A DNA stretch of 64,000 bases from assembly GCA_026168455.1 (NCBI GenBank), contig CM047431.1, positions 65,988,147 to 66,052,146 on the forward strand. Direction: 5' to 3'. This DNA is from Theocolax elegans. Lineage: Eukaryota > Arthropoda > Insecta > Hymenoptera > Cerocephalidae. Every line of letters begins with the position of its first letter. Position 1 is the first letter of the stretch. Under the pieces are notes generated by a model. It did not search any database, was not told the DNA's origin, and saw nothing but the letters and a program-made list of their open reading frames with translations. This document shows, piece after piece, positions 39,901-55,539 of this stretch. Position numbers and translations under genes: made by a program.

Positions 39901-42900
39901 CGGTCCCAGGGCGAGATGATCAATTACAAATGCATTTTTATGTGCATAATCACACATATAAACGGCCAAAACGTCTATTTTTTCAATATTTAAAATTTCG
40001 TGTCCCGGCCGAGATGATCAAATACAAATGCATTTTTATGTGTATATTCACACATATAAACGGCCAGAAGTGAATTTTTCAAAATTTTCGATTTCGTTCC
40101 CCGGCCGGGATGAACAATACAAATGCATATTTATGTGTATATTCACACATAAACGGCCAGAAGTGAATTTTTCAAATTTTAGATTTCGTTCCCCGCCGAG
40201 ATGATCAATTACAAATGCATTTTTATGTGTATATGCACACATATAAACGGCCCGAAGTGAATTTTTCAAAGTTTTCGATTTCGTTCCCCGGCCGAGATGA
40301 TCAAATACAAATTTTTATGTGTATATTCACACATATAAACGGCCAGAAGTGAATTTTTCAAAATTTTAGATTTCGTTCCCCGGCCGGGATGATTAATTAC
40401 AAATGCATTTTTATGTGCATAATCACACATATAAACGGCCTAAACGTGCATTTTTTCAATATCTAAGATTTCCTTCCTCGCCCGGGTTAATCAAATACAA
40501 ATGTATTTTTTTGTGTATATTCACACATATAAACGACCAGAAGTGAATTTTTCAAAATTTTAGATTTCGGTCCAGGCCGAGATGATCAATTACAAATGCA
40601 TTTTTATGTGCATAGTCACAAATATAAACGGCCAAAACGTCTATTTTTTCAAAATTTTAGATTTAGTTCCCCGGCCGAAATGAACAAATACAAATTGCAT
40701 TTTTATGTGTATATTCACACATATAAACGGCCAGAAGTGAATTTTTTCAAAATTAAAATTTCGATCCCCGGCCGGGATGATCACATACAGTGCATTTTTA
40801 TGTGTATATTCACACATATAAACGGCCCGAAGTGAATTTTTCAAAGTTTTCGATTTCGTTCTCCGGCCGGTATGATCAATTACAAATGCATGTTTATGTG
40901 TATATTCACACATATAAACGGCCAGAAGTGAATTTTTCAAAATTTTAGATTTCGTTCCCCGGCCGGGATGATTAATTACAAATGCATTTTTATGTGTATA
41001 TGCACACATATAAACGGCCCGAAGTGAATTTTTCAAAGTTTTCGATTTCGTTCCCCGGCCGAGATGATCAAATACAAATTTTTATGTGTATATTCACAAA
41101 TATAAACGGCCAGAAGTGAATTTTTCAAAATTTTAGATTTCGTTCCCCGGCCGGGATGATTAATTACAAATGCATTTTTATGTGCATAATCACACATATA
41201 AACGGCCTAAACGTGCATTTTTTCAATATCTAAGATTTCCTTCCTCGCCCGGGTTAATCAAATACAAATGTATTTTTTTGTGTATATTCACACCTATAAA
41301 CGACCAGAAGTGAATTTTTCAAAATTTTAGATTTCGGTCCCAGGCCGAGATGATCAATTACAAATGCATTTTTATGTGCATAGTCACAAATATAAACGGC
41401 CAAAACGTCTATTTTTTCAAAATTTTAGATTTAGTTCCCCGGCCGAAATGAACAAATACAAATGCATTTTATGTGTATATTCACACATATAAACGGCCAG
41501 AAGTGAATTTTTCACAATTTAAGATTTCGATCCCCGGCCGGGATGATCAAATACAAGTGCATTTTTATGTGTATATTCACACATATAAACGGCCCGAAAG
41601 CTGAATTTTCAAAGTTTTCGATTTCGTTCTCCGGCCGGTTATGATCAATTACAAATGCATGTTTAGTGTATATTCACACATATAAACGGCCAGAAGTGAA
41701 TTTTTCAAAATTTTAGATTTCGTTCCCCGGCCGGGATGATTAATTACAAATGCATTTTTATGTGCATAATCACACATATAAAACGGCCAAAACGTCTATT
41801 TTTTTCAATATTAAAATTTCGTTTCCCTGACGAGATGATCAAATACAAATGCATATTTATGTGTATATTCACATATATAAACAACGACCAGAAGTGAATT
41901 TTTCAAAATTGTAGATTTCGTTCCCCGGCCGGTATGATCAATTACAAATGCATGTTTATGTGCATATTCACACATGTAAATGGCCCGAAGTGAATTTTTC
42001 AAAGTTTTCGATTTCGTTCTCCGGCCGGTATGATCAATTACAAATGCATGTTTATGTGTATATTCACACATATAAACGGCCAGAAGTGAATTTTTCAAAA
42101 TTTTAGATTTCGTTCCCCGGCCGGGATGATTAATTACAAATGCATTTTTATGTGCATAATCACACATATAAACGGCCAAAACGTCTATTTTTTCAATATT
42201 TAAAATTTCGTTTCCCTGACGAGATGATCAAATACAAATGCATATTTATGTGTATATCACATATATAAACAACGACCAGGAGTGAATTTTTCAAAATTGT
42301 AGATTTCGTTCCCCGGCCGGTATGATCAATTACAAATGCATGTTTATGTGCATATTCACACATGTAAATGGCCAGAAGTGAATTTTCAAAATTTTTAGGT
42401 TTCGATCCCCGGCCGGGATGATCAAATACAAATGCATTTTTATGTGCATAATCACACATTATAAACGGTCAAAACGTCTATTTTTTCAATATTTCAAATT
42501 TCGTGTCCCGGACGAGATGATCAAATACAAATGCATTTTTATGTGTATATTCACACATATAAACGGCCCGAAGTGAATTTTCAAGTTTTCGATTTCGTTC
42601 TCCGGCCGGTATGATCAATTACAAATGCATGTTATGTGTATATTCACACATATAAACGGCCAGAAGTGAATTTTTCAAAATTTTAGATTTCGTTCCCCGG
42701 CCGGGATGATTATTACAAATGCATTTTTATGTGTATATGCACATATATAAACGGCCCGAAGTGAATTTTTCAAAGTTTTCGATTTCGTTCCCCGGCCGAG
42801 ATGATCAAATACAAATTTTTATGTGTATATTCACACATATAAACGGCCAGAAGTGAATTTTTCAAAATTTTAGATTTCGTTCCCCGGCCGGGATGATCAA

Positions 42901-44690
42901 TTACAAATGCATTTTTATGTGTATATTCACACAAATCAACGGCCAGAAGTGAATTTTTCAAAATTTTAGATTTCGTTCCCCGGCCGAGATAATTAATTAC
43001 AAATGCATTTTTATGTGCATAATCACACATATAAACGGCCTAAACGTGCATTTTTTCAATATCTAAGATTTCCTTCCCCGCCCGGGTTAATCAAATACAA
43101 ATGTATTTTTTTGTGTATATTCACACATATAAACGACCAGACGTGAATTTTTCAAAATTTTAGATTTCGTTCCCCGGCCGAGATGATTAATTACAAATGC
43201 ATTTTTATGTGCATAATCACACATATAAACGGCCTAAACGTGCATTTTTTCAATATCTAAGATTTCCTTCCTCGCCCGGGTTAATCAAATACAAATGTAT
43301 TTTTTTGTGTATATTCACACATATAAACGACCAGAAGTGAATTATCAAAATTTTAAATATCTGTCCCAGGCCGAGATGATCAATTACAAATGCATTTTTA
43401 TGTGCATAATCACATATAAACTGCCAAAACGTCTATTTTTTCAATATTTAAAATGTCGTGTCCCGGACGAGATGATCAAATACAAATGCATTTTTATGTG
43501 TATATTCACATATATAAACGACCAGAAGTGAATTTTTCAAAATTTTAGATTTCGTTCCCCGGCCGGGATGATTAATTACAAATGCATTTTTATGTGCATA
43601 ATCACACATATAAACGGCCTAAACGTGCATTTTTTCAATATCTAAGATTTCCTTCCTCGCCCGGGTTATTCAAATACAAATGCATTTTTTTGTGTATATT
43701 CACACATATAAACGACCAGAAGTGAATTTTTCAAAATTTTAGATTTCGGTCCCAGGCCGAGATGATCAATTACAAATACATTTTTTATGTGCATAGTCAC
43801 ACATATAAACGGCCAAAACGTCTATTTTTTTCAAAATTTTAGATTTTAGTTACCCCGGCCGAAATGAACAAATACAAATGCATTTTTATGTGTATATTCA
43901 CATATTAAACAACGACCAGAAGTGAATTTTTCAAAATTGTAGAGTTCGTTTCCCCGGCCGGTATGATCAATTACAAATGCATGTTATGTGCATATTCACA
44001 ACATGTAAATGGGCCAGAAGTGAATTTTTCAAAATATTTAGATTTCGATCCCCCGGCCGGGATGATCAAATACAGATGCATTTTTATGTGCATAATCACA
44101 CATATAAACGGCCAAAACGTCTTTTTTTTCAATATTTAAAATTTCGTGTCCCGGACGAGATGATCAAATACAAATGCAGTTTTTATGTGTAATTCACACA
44201 TATAAACGGCCCGAAGTGAATTTTTCAAAATTTTCGATTTCGTGTCTCGGACGAGATGATCAAATACAAATGCATTTTTATGTGTATATTCATACATATA
44301 AACGACCAGAAGTGAATTTTTCAAAATTTTAGATTTCGGTCCCAGGCCGAGATGATTAATTACAAATGCATTTTTATGTGCATAATCACACATATAAACG
44401 GCCAAAACGTCTATTTTTTCAATATTTAAAATTTCGTGTCCTGGCCGAGATGATCAAATACAAATGCATTTTTATGTGTATATTCACACATATAAACGGC
44501 CAGAAGTGAATTTTTCAAAATTTTCGATTTCGTTCCCCGGCCGGGATGAACAATACAAATGCATTTTTTTGTGTATATTCACACATATAAACGGCCAGAA
44601 GTGAATTTTTCAAAATTTTAGATTTCGTTCCCCGGCCGGGATGATTAATTACAAATGCATTTTTATGTGCATAATCACACATATAAACGG
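36980..44690 (+). repeat. Super-repeat unit 1 (about 7.7 kb)
   Basis: The unit start is placed at a CCTAAACGTGCATT monomer. Inside it, further CCTAAACG marker monomers lie near 37,939, 39,483, 40,440 and 41,205, then at 43,040, 43,230 and 43,618. The first four intervals (about 955, 1,548, 957 and 765 bp) are reproduced in units 2 and 3. The last 2 kb differs: it contains the CACACAAATCAACGG cassette shared with 35-37 kb instead of the tail found in units 2 and 3. Positions 43,780-44,210 are rich in single-base insertions compared with the equivalent 36,070-36,500. Confidence 0.83.
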
Positions 44691-47600
44691 CCTAAACGTG
44701 CATTTTTTCAATATCTAAGATTTCCTTCCTCGCCCGGGTTAATCAAATACAAATGTATTTTTTTGTGTATATCACACATATAAACGACCAGAAGTGAATT
44801 TTTCAAAATTTTAGATTTCGGTCCCAGGCCGAGATGATCAATTACAAATGCATTTTTATGTGCATAATCACACATATAAACTGCCAAAACGTCTATTTTT
44901 TCAATATTTAAAATGTCGTGTCCCGGACGAGATGATCAAATACAAATGCATTTTTATGTGTATATTCACATATATAAACGACCAGAAGTGAATTTTTCAA
45001 AATTTTAGATTTCGTTCCCCGGCCGGGATGATTAATTACAAATGCATTTTTATGTGCATAATCACACATATAAACGGCCAGAAGTGAATTTTTCAAAATT
45101 TTAGATTTCGGTCCCAGGCCGAGATGATCAATTACAAATGCATTTTTATGTGCATAATCACACATATAAACGGCCAAAACGTCTATTTTTTCAATATTTA
45201 AAATTTCGTGTCCCGGCCGAGATGATCAAATACAAGTGCATTTTTATGTGTATATTCACACATATAAACGGCCCAGAAGTGAATTTTTCAAAGTTTTCGA
45301 TTTCGTTCTCCCGGCCGGTATGGATCAATACAAATGCTATGTATGTGTATATTCACACATAATAAACGGCCAGAAGTGAATTTTTCAAAATTTTAGATTT
45401 CGTTCCCCGGCCGGGATGATCAATTACAATGCATTTTTATGTGTATATGCACACATATAAACGGCCCGAAGTGAATTTTTCAAAGTTTTCGATTTCGTTC
45501 CCCGGCCGAGATGATCAAATACAAATTTTTATGTGTATATTCACACATATAAACGGCCAGAAGTGAATTTTTTCAAATTTTAGATTTCGTTCCCCGGCCG
45601 GGATGATTAATTACAAATGCATTTTTATGTGCATAATCCACATATAAACGGCCTAAACGTGCATTTTTTCTAATATCTAAGATTTCCTTCCTCGCCCGGG
45701 TTAATCAAATACAAATGTATTTTTTTGTGTATATTTCACACATATAAACGACCAGAAGTGAATTTTTCAAAATTTTAGATTTCGGTCCCAGGCCGAGATG
45801 ATCAATTACAAATGCATTTTTATGTGCATAGTCACAAATATAAACGGCCAAAACGTCTATTTTTTTCAAAATTTTAGATTTAGTTCCCCGGCCGAAATGA
45901 ACAAATACAAATGCATTTTTATGTGTATATTCACACATATAAACGGCCAGAAGTGAATTTTTCAAAATTAAGATTTCGATCCCCGGCCGGGATGATCAAA
46001 TACAAGTGCATTTTATGTGTATATCACACATATAAACGGCCCCGAAGTGAATTTTTCAAAGTTTTCGATTTCGTTCTCCGGCCGGTATGATCAATTACAA
46101 ATGCATGTTTATGTGTATATTCACACATATAAACGGCCAGAAGTGAATTTTTCAAAATTTAGATTCGTTCCCCGGCCGGGATGATTAATTACAAATGCAT
46201 TTTATGTGCATAATCACACATATAAACGGCCAAAACGTCTATTTTTTTCAATATTTAAAATTTCGTATCCCTGACGAGATGATCAAATACAAATGCATAT
46301 TTTATGTGTATATTCACATATATAAACAACGACCAGAGTGAATTTTTCAAATTGTAGATTTCGTTCCCCGGCCGGTATGATCAATTACAAATGCATGTTT
46401 ATGTGCATATTCACACATGTAAATGGCCAGAAGTGAATTTTTCAAAATTTTAGATTTCGATCCCCGGCCGGATGATCAATACAAATGCATTTTTACGTGT
46501 ATATCACCACATATAACGGCCAGAAGTGAATTTTTCAAATTTTAAATTTCGATCCCCGGGCCAGGGATGATCAAATACCAAATGCATTTTTATGTGCATA
46601 ATCACACATATAAACGGCAAAACGTCCTCTTTTTTTCAAATATTTAAAATTCGTGTCCCGGACGAGTATGATCAATACAAATGCATTTTTATGTGTAATT
46701 CAACATATAAACGGCCCAAGTGAATTTTTCAAAATTTTCGATTTCGTGTCCCGGACGAGATGATCAAATACAAATGCATTTTATGTGTATATTCATACAT
46801 ATAAACGACCAGAAGTGAATTTTTCAAAAGTTTAGATTTTCGTGTCCCAGGCCGAGATGATTAATTACAAATGCATTTTTAATGTGCATAATCACACATA
46901 TAAACGGCCAAAACGTCTATTTTTTCAATATTTAAAATTTCGTGTCCGGCCGAGATGATCAAATACAAATGCATTTTTATGTGTATATTCACACATATAA
47001 ACGAGCCAGAAGTGAATTTTTCAAATTTTCGATTTCGTTCCCCGGCCGGGATGAACAATACAAATGCATTTTTATGTGTATATTCACACATATAAACGGC
47101 CAGAAGTGAATTTTTCAAAATTTTAGATTTCGTTCCCCGGCCGGGATGATTAATTACAAATGCATTTTTATGTGCATAATCACACATATAAACGGCCTAA
47201 ACGTGCATTTTTTCAATATCTAAGATTTCCTTCCTCGCCCGGGTTAATCAAATACAAATGTATTTTTTTGTGTATATTCACACATATAAACGACCAGAAG
47301 TGAATTTTTCAAAATTTTAGATTTCGGTCCCAGGCCGAGATGATCAATTACAAATGCATTTTTATGTGCATAATCACACATATAAACTGCCAAAACGTCT
47401 ATTTTTTCAATATTTAAAATGTCGTGTCCCGGACGAGATGATCAAATACAAATGCATTTTTATGTGTATATTCACATATAAACGACCAGAAGTGAATTTT
47501 TCAAAATTTTAGATTTCGTTCCCCGGCCGGGATGATTAATTACAAATGCATTTTTATGTGCATAATCACACATATAAACGGCCAGAAGTGAATTTTTCAA

Positions 47601-50600
47601 AATTTTAGATTTCGGTCCCAGGCCGAGATGATCAATTACAAATGCATTTTTATGTGCATAATCACACATATAAACGGCCAAAACGTCTATTTTTTCAATA
47701 TTTAAAATTTCGTGTCCCGGCCGAGATGATCAAATACAAATGCATTTTTATGTGTATATTCACACATAAACGGCCAGAAGTGAATTTTTCAAAATTTTCG
47801 ATTTCGTTCCCCGGCCGGGATGAACAATACAAATGCATATTTATGTGTATATTCACACATATAAACGGCCAGAAGTGAATTTTTCAAAATTTTAGATTTC
47901 GTTCCCCGCCGAGATGATCAATTACAAATGCATTTTTATGTGTATATGCACATATATAAACGGCCCGAAGTGAATTTTTCAAAGTTTTCGATTTCGTTCC
48001 CCGGCCGAGATGATCAAATACAAATTTTTATGTGTATATTCACACATATAAACGGCCAGAAGTGAATTTTTCAAAATTTTAGATTTCGTTCCCCGGCCGG
48101 GATGATTAATTACAAATGCATTTTTATGTGCATAATCACATATAAACGGCCTAAACGTGCATTTTTTCAATATCTAAGATTTCCTTCCTCGCCCGGGTTA
48201 ATCAAATACAAATGTATTTTTTTGTGTATATTCACACATATAAACGACCAGAAGTGAATTTTTCAAAATTTTAGATTTCGGTCCCAGGCCGAGATGATCA
48301 ATTACAAATGCATTTTTATGTGCATAGTCACAAATATAAACGGCCAAAACGTCTATTTTTTCAAAATTTTAGATTTAGTTCCCCGGCCGAAATGAACAAA
48401 TACAAATGCATTTTTATGTGTATATTCACACATATAAACGGCCAGAAGTGAATTTTTCAAAATTTTAGATTTCGTTCCCCGGCCGGGATGATCAAATACA
48501 AGTGCATTTTTATGTGTATATTCACACATATAAACGGCCCGAAGTGAATTTTTCAAAGTTTTCGATTTCGTTCTCCGGCCGGTATGATCAATTACAAATG
48601 CATGTTTATGTGTATATTCACACATATAAACGGCCAGAAGTGAATTTTTCAAAATTTTAGATTTCGTTCCCCGGCCGGGATGATTAATTACAAATGCATT
48701 TTTATGTGTATATGCACATATATAAACGGCCCGAAGTGAATTTTTCAAAGTTTTCGATTTCGTTCCCCGGCCGAGATGATCAAATACAAATTTTTATGTG
48801 TATATTCACACATATAAACGGCCAGAAGTGAATTTTTCAAAATTTTAGATTTCGTTCCCCGGCCGGGATGATTAATTACAAATGCATTTTTATGTGCATA
48901 ATCACACATATAAACGGCCTAAACGTGCATTTTTTCAATATCTAAGATTTCCTTCCTCGCCCGGGTTAATCAAATACAAATGTATTTTTTTGTGTATATT
49001 CACACATATAAACGACCAGAAGTGAATTTTTCAAAATTTTAGATTTCGGTCCCAGGCCGAGATGATCAATTACAAATGCATTTTTATGTGCATAGTCACA
49101 AATATAAACGGCCAAAACGTCTATTTTTTCAAAATTTTAGATTTAGTTCCCCGGCCGAAATGAACAAATACAAATGCATTTTTATGTGTATATTCACACA
49201 TATAAACGGCCAGAAGTGAATTTTTCAAAATTTAAGATTTCGATCCCCGGCCGGGATGATCAAATACAAGTGCATTTTTATGTGTATATTCACACATATA
49301 AACGGCCCGAAGTGAATTTTTCAAAGTTTTCGATTTCGTTCTCCGGCCGGTATGATCAATTACAAATGCATGTTTATGTGTATATTCACACATATAAACG
49401 GCCAGAAGTGAATTTTTCAAAATTTTAGATTTCGTTCCCCGGCCGGGATGATTAATTACAAATGCATTTTTATGTGCATAATCACACATATAAACGGCCA
49501 AAACGTCTATTTTTTCAATATTTAAAATGTCGTGTCCCGGACGAGATGATCAAATACAAATGCATATTTATGTGTATATTCACATATAAAACAACGACCA
49601 GAAGTGAATTTTTCAAAATTGTAGATTTCGTTCCCCGGCCGGTATGATCAATTACAAATGCATGTTTATGTGCATATTCACACATGTAAATGGCCAGAAG
49701 TGAATTTTTCAAAGTTTTCGATTTCGTTCTCCGGCCGGTATGATCAATTACAAATGCATGTTTATGTGTATATTCACACATATAAACGGCCAGAAGTGAA
49801 TTTTTCAAAATTTTAGATTTCGTTCCCCGGCCGGGATGATTAATTACAAATGCATTTTTATGTGCATAATCACACATATAAACGGCCAAAACGTCTTTTT
49901 TTCAATATTTAAAATTTCGTGTCCCGGACGAGATGATCAAATACAAATGCATATTTATGTGTATATTCACATATATAAACAACGACCAGAAGTGAATTTT
50001 TCAAAATTGTAGATTTCGTTCCCCGGCCGGTATGATCAATTACAAATGCATGTTTATGTGCATATTCACACATGTAAATGGCCAGAAGTGAATTTTTCAA
50101 AATTTTAGATTTCGATCCCCGGCCGGGATGATCAAATACAAATGCATTTTTATGTGCATAATCACACATATAAACGGCCAAAACGTCTATTTTTTCAATA
50201 TTTAAAATTTCGTGTCCCGGACGAGATGATCAAATACAAATGCATTTTTATGTGTATATCACACATATAAACGGCCCGAAGTGAATTTTTCAAAGTTTTC
50301 GATTTCGTTCTCCGGCCGGTATGATCAATTACAAATGCATGTTTATGTGTATATTCACACATATAAACGGCCAGAAGTGAATTTTTCAAAATTTTAGATT
50401 TCGTTCCCCGGCCGGGATGATTAATTACAAATGCATTTTTATGTGTATATGCACATATATAAACGGCCCGAAGTGAATTTTTCAAAGTTTTCGATTTCGT
50501 TCCCCGGCCGAGATGATCAAATACAAATTTTTATGTGTATATTCACACATATAAACGGCCAGAAGTGAATTTTTCAAAATTTTAGATTTCGTTCCCCGGC

Positions 50601-52292
50601 CGGGATGATTAATTACAAATGCATTTTTATGTGCATAATCACACATATAAACGGCCTAAACGTGCATTTTTTCAATATCTAAGATTTCCTTCCTCGCCCG
50701 GGTTAATCAAATACAAATGTATTTTTTTGTGTATTCACACATATAAACGACCAGAAGTGAATTTTTCAAAATTTTAGATTTCGGTCCCAGGCCGAGATGA
50801 TCAATTACAAATGCATTTTTATGTGCATAGTCACAAATATAAACGGCCAAAACGTCTATTTTTTCAAAATTTTAGATTTAGTTCCCCGGCCGAAATGAAC
50901 AAATACAAATGCATTTTTATGTGTATATTCACACATATAAACGGCCAGAAGTGAATTTTTCAAAATTTAAGATTTCGATCCCCGGCCGGGATGATCAAAT
51001 ACAAGTGCATTTTTATGTGTATATTCACACATATAAACGGCCCGAAGTGAATTTTTCAAAGTTTTCGATTTCGTTCTCCGGCCGGTATGATCAATTACAA
51101 ATGCATGTTTATGTGTATATTCACACATATAAACGGCCAGAAGTGAATTTTTCAAAATTTTAGATTTCGTTCCCCGGCCGGGATGATTAATTACAAATGC
51201 ATTTTTATGTGCATAATCACACATATAAACGGCCAAAACGTCTATTTTTTCAATATTTAAAATTTCGTATCCCTGACGAGATGATCAAATACAAATGCAT
51301 ATTTATGTGTATATTCACATATAAAACAACGACCAGAAGTGAATTTTTCAAAATTGTAGATTTCGTTCCCCGGCCGGTATGATCAATTACAAATGCATGT
51401 TTATGTGCATATTCACACATGTAAATGGCCAGAAGTGAATTTTTCAAAATTTTAGATTTCGATCCCCGGCCGGGATGATCAAATACAAATGCATTTTTAC
51501 GTGTATATTCACACATATAAACGGCCAGAAGTGAATTTTTCAAAATTTTAGATTTCGATCCCCGGCCGGGATGATCAAATACAAATGCATTTTTATGTGC
51601 ATAATCACACATATAAACGGCCAAAACGTCTTTTTTTCAATATTTAAAATTTCGTGTCCCGGACGAGATGATCAAATACAAATGCATTTTTATGTGTAAA
51701 TTCACACATATAAACGGCCCGAAGTGAATTTTTCAAAATTTTCGATTTCGTGTCCCGGACGAGATGATCAAATACAAATGCATTTTTATGTGTATATCAC
51801 ACATATAAACGACCAGAAGTGAATTTTTCAAAATTTTAGATTTCGGTCCCAGGCCGAGATGATTAATTACAAATGCATTTTTATGTGCATAATCACACAT
51901 ATAAACGGCCAAAACGTCTTTTTTTCAATATTTAAAATTTCGTGTCCCGGACGAGATGATCAAATACAAATGCATTTTTATGTGTAAATTCACACATATA
52001 AACGGCCCGAAGTGAATTTTTCAAAATTTTCGATTTCGTGTCCCGGCCGAGATGATCAAATACAAATGCATTTTTATGTGTATATTCACACATATAAACG
52101 GCCAGAAGTGAATTTTTCAAAATTTTCGATTTCGTTCCCCGGCCGGGATGAACAATACAAATGCATTTTTATGTGTATATTCACACATATAAACGGCCAG
52201 AAGTGAATTTTTCAAAATTTTAGATTTCGTTCCCCGGCCGGGATGATTAATTACAAATGCATTTTTATGTGCATAATCACACATATAAACGG
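44691..52292 (+). repeat. Super-repeat unit 2 (about 7.6 kb)
   Basis: CCTAAACG marker monomers fall near 44,691, 45,652, 47,196, 48,148, 48,916, 50,655 and 52,293, so the internal intervals are about 958, 1,545, 953, 768, 1,739 and 1,638 bp. Unit 3 repeats this series almost exactly. The sub-unit 44,691-47,195 (about 2.5 kb, 26 monomers) also equals 36,980-39,482 and 52,293-54,796. Sections 45,230-45,370 and 46,010-46,720 are indel-rich; most of 47,050-52,290 reads cleanly. Confidence 0.85.
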
Positions 52293-53839
52293 CCTAAACG
52301 TGCATTTTTTCAATATCTAAGATTTCCTTCCTCGCCCGGGTTAATCAAATACAAATGTATTTTTTTGTGTATTCACACATATAAACGACCAGAAGTGAAT
52401 TTTTCAAAATTTTAGATTTCGGTCCCAGGCCGAGATGATCAATTACAAATGCATTTTTATGTGCATAATCACACATATAAACTGCCAAAACGTCTATTTT
52501 TTCAATATTTAAAATGTCGTGTCCCGGACGAGATGATCAAATACAAATGCATTTTTATGTGTATATTCACATATATAAACGACCAGAAGTGAATTTTTCA
52601 AAATTTTAGATTTCGTTCCCCGGCCGGGATGATTAATTACAAATGCATTTTTATGTGCATAATCACACATATAAACGGCCAGAAGTGAATTTTTCAAAAT
52701 TTTAGATTTCGGTCCCAGGCCGAGATGATCAATTACAAATGCATTTTTATGTGCATAATCACACATATAAACGGCCAAAACGTCTATTTTTTCAATATTT
52801 AAAATTTCGTGTCCCGGCCGAGATGATCAAATACAAATGCATTTTTATGTGTATATTCACACATATAAACGGCCAGAAGTGAATTTTTCAAAATTTTCGA
52901 TTTCGTTCCCCGGCCGGGATGAACAATACAAATGCATATTTATGTGTATATTCACACATATAAACGGCCAGAAGTGAATTTTTCAAAATTTTAGATTTCG
53001 TTCCCCGCCGAGATGATCAATTACAAATGCATTTTTATGTGTATATTCACACATATAAACGGCCCGAAGTGAATTTTTCAAAGTTTTCGATTTCGTTCCC
53101 CGGCCGAGATGATCAAATACAAATTTTTATGTGTATATTCACACATATAAACGGCTAGAAGTGAATTTTTCAAAATTTTAGATTTCGTTCCCCGGCCGGG
53201 ATGATTAATTACAAATGCATTTTTATGTGCATAATCACACATATAAACGGCCTAAACGTGCATTTTTTCTATATCTAAGATTTCCTTCCTCGCCCGGGTT
53301 AATCAAATACAAATGTATTTTTTTGTGTATATTCACACATATAAACGACCAGAAGTGAATTTTTCAAAATTTTAGATTTCGGTCCCAGGCCGAGATGATC
53401 AATTACAAATGTATTTTTATGTGCATAGTCACAAATATAAACGGCCAAAACGTCTATTTTTTCAAAATTTTAGATTTAGTTCCCCGGCCGAAATGAACAA
53501 TACAAATGCATTTTTATGTGTATATTCACACATATAAACGGCCAGAAGTGAATTTTTCAAAATTTAAGATTTCGATCCCCGGCCGGGATGATCAAATACA
53601 AGTGCATTTTTATGTGTATATTCACACATATAAACGGCCCGAAGTGAATTTTTCAAAGTTTTCGATTTCGTTCTCCGGCCGGTATGATCAATTACAAATG
53701 CATGTTTATGTGTATATTCACACATATAAACGGCCAGAAGTGAATTTTTCAAAATTATAAATTTCGTTCCCCGGCCGGGATGATTAATTACAAATGCATT
53801 TTTATGTGCATAATCACACATATAAACGGCCAAACGTCT

Positions 53840-54660
53840 ATTTTTTCAATATTTAAAATTCGTATCCCATGACCGAGATGTATCAAATACAATGCATATT
53901 TATGTGTATATTCACATATATAAACAACGACCAGGAGTGAATTTTTCAAAATGTAGATTTCGTTCCCGGCCGGTATGATCAATTACAAATGCATGTTGTA
54001 TGTGCATATTCACACATGTAAATGGCCAGAAGTGAATTTTTCAAAATTTTTAGATTTTCGATCCCCGGCCGGGAATGATCAATACAAATGCATTTTTTAC
54101 GTGTATATTCACACATATAACGGCCAGAAGTGAATTTTTCAAATTTTAGATTTCGATCCCCGGCCGGGATGATCAAATACAAATGCATTTTTATGTGCCA
54201 TAATCACACATATAAACGGCCAAAACGTCTTTTTTTCAATATTTAAAATTTCGTGTCCCGGACGAGATGATCAAATACAAATGCATTTTTATGTGTAAAT
54301 TCACACATATAAACGGCCCGAAGTGAATTTTTCAAAATTTTCGATTTCGTGTCCCGGACGAGATGACAAATACAAATGCATTTTTTATGTGTAATTCATA
54401 CATATAAACGACCAGAAGTGAATTTTCAAAATTTTAGATTTCGGTCCCAGGCCGAGATGATTAATTACAAATGCATTTTTATGTGCATAATCACACATAT
54501 AAACGGCCAAAACGTCTATTTTTTCAATATTTAAAATTTCGTGTCCCGGCCGAGATGATCAATACAAATGCATTTTTATGTGTATATTCACACATATAAA
54601 CGGCCAGAAGTGAATTTTTCAAAATTTTTCGATTTCGTTCCCCGGCCGGGAATGAACAAT
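53840..54660 (+). other. Indel-rich patch in super-repeat unit 3
   Basis: Compared with 38,530-39,350 and 62,230-63,040 this copy has many single-base changes: ATCCCATGACCGAG, GATGTATCAAATAC, GCATGTTGTATGTGC, GGGAATGATCAATAC, GCATTTTTTACG, GTGCCATAATC, GATGACAAATAC, GTGTAATTCATAC. The paralogous copies are clean at these sites, which argues for consensus error here. Confidence 0.6.
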
Positions 54661-55539
54661 ACAAATGCATTTTTATGTGTATATTCACACATATAAACGG
54701 CCAGAAGTGAATTTTTCAAAATTTTAGATTTCGTTCCCCGGCCGGGATGATTAATTACAAATGCCTTTTTATGTGCATAATCACACATATAAACGGCCTA
54801 AACGTGCATTTTTTCAATATCTAAGATTTCCTTCCTCGCCGGGTTAATCAAATACAAATGTATTTTTTTGTGTATATTCACACATATAAACGACCCAGAA
54901 GTGAATTTTTCAAATTTTAGATTTCGGTCCCAGGCCGAGATGATCAATTACAAATGCATTTTTATGTGCATAATCACACATATAAACTGCCAAAACGTCT
55001 ATTTTTTCAATATTTTAAAATGTCGTGTCCCGGACGAGATGATCAAATACAAATGCATTTTTATGTGTATATTCACATATATAAACGACCAGAAGTGAAT
55101 TTTTCAAAATTTTAGATTTCGTTCCCCGGCCGGGATGATTAATTACAAATGCATTTTTATGTGCATAATCACACATATAAACGGCCAGAAGTGAATTTTT
55201 CAAAATTTTAGATTTCGGTCCCAGGGCGAGATGATCAATTACAAATGCATTTTTATGTGCATAATCACACATATAAACGGCCAAAACGTCTATTTTTTCA
55301 ATATTTAAAATTTCGTGTCCCGGCCGAGATGATCAAATACAAATGCATTTTTATGTGTATATTCACACATATAAACGGCCAGAAGTGAATTTTTCAAAAT
55401 TTTCGATTTCGTTCCCCGGCCGGGATGAACAATACAAATGCATATTTATGTGTATATTCACACATATAAACGGCCAGAAGTGAATTTTTCAAAATTTTAG
55501 ATTTCGTTCCCCGCCGAGATGATCAATTACAAATGCATT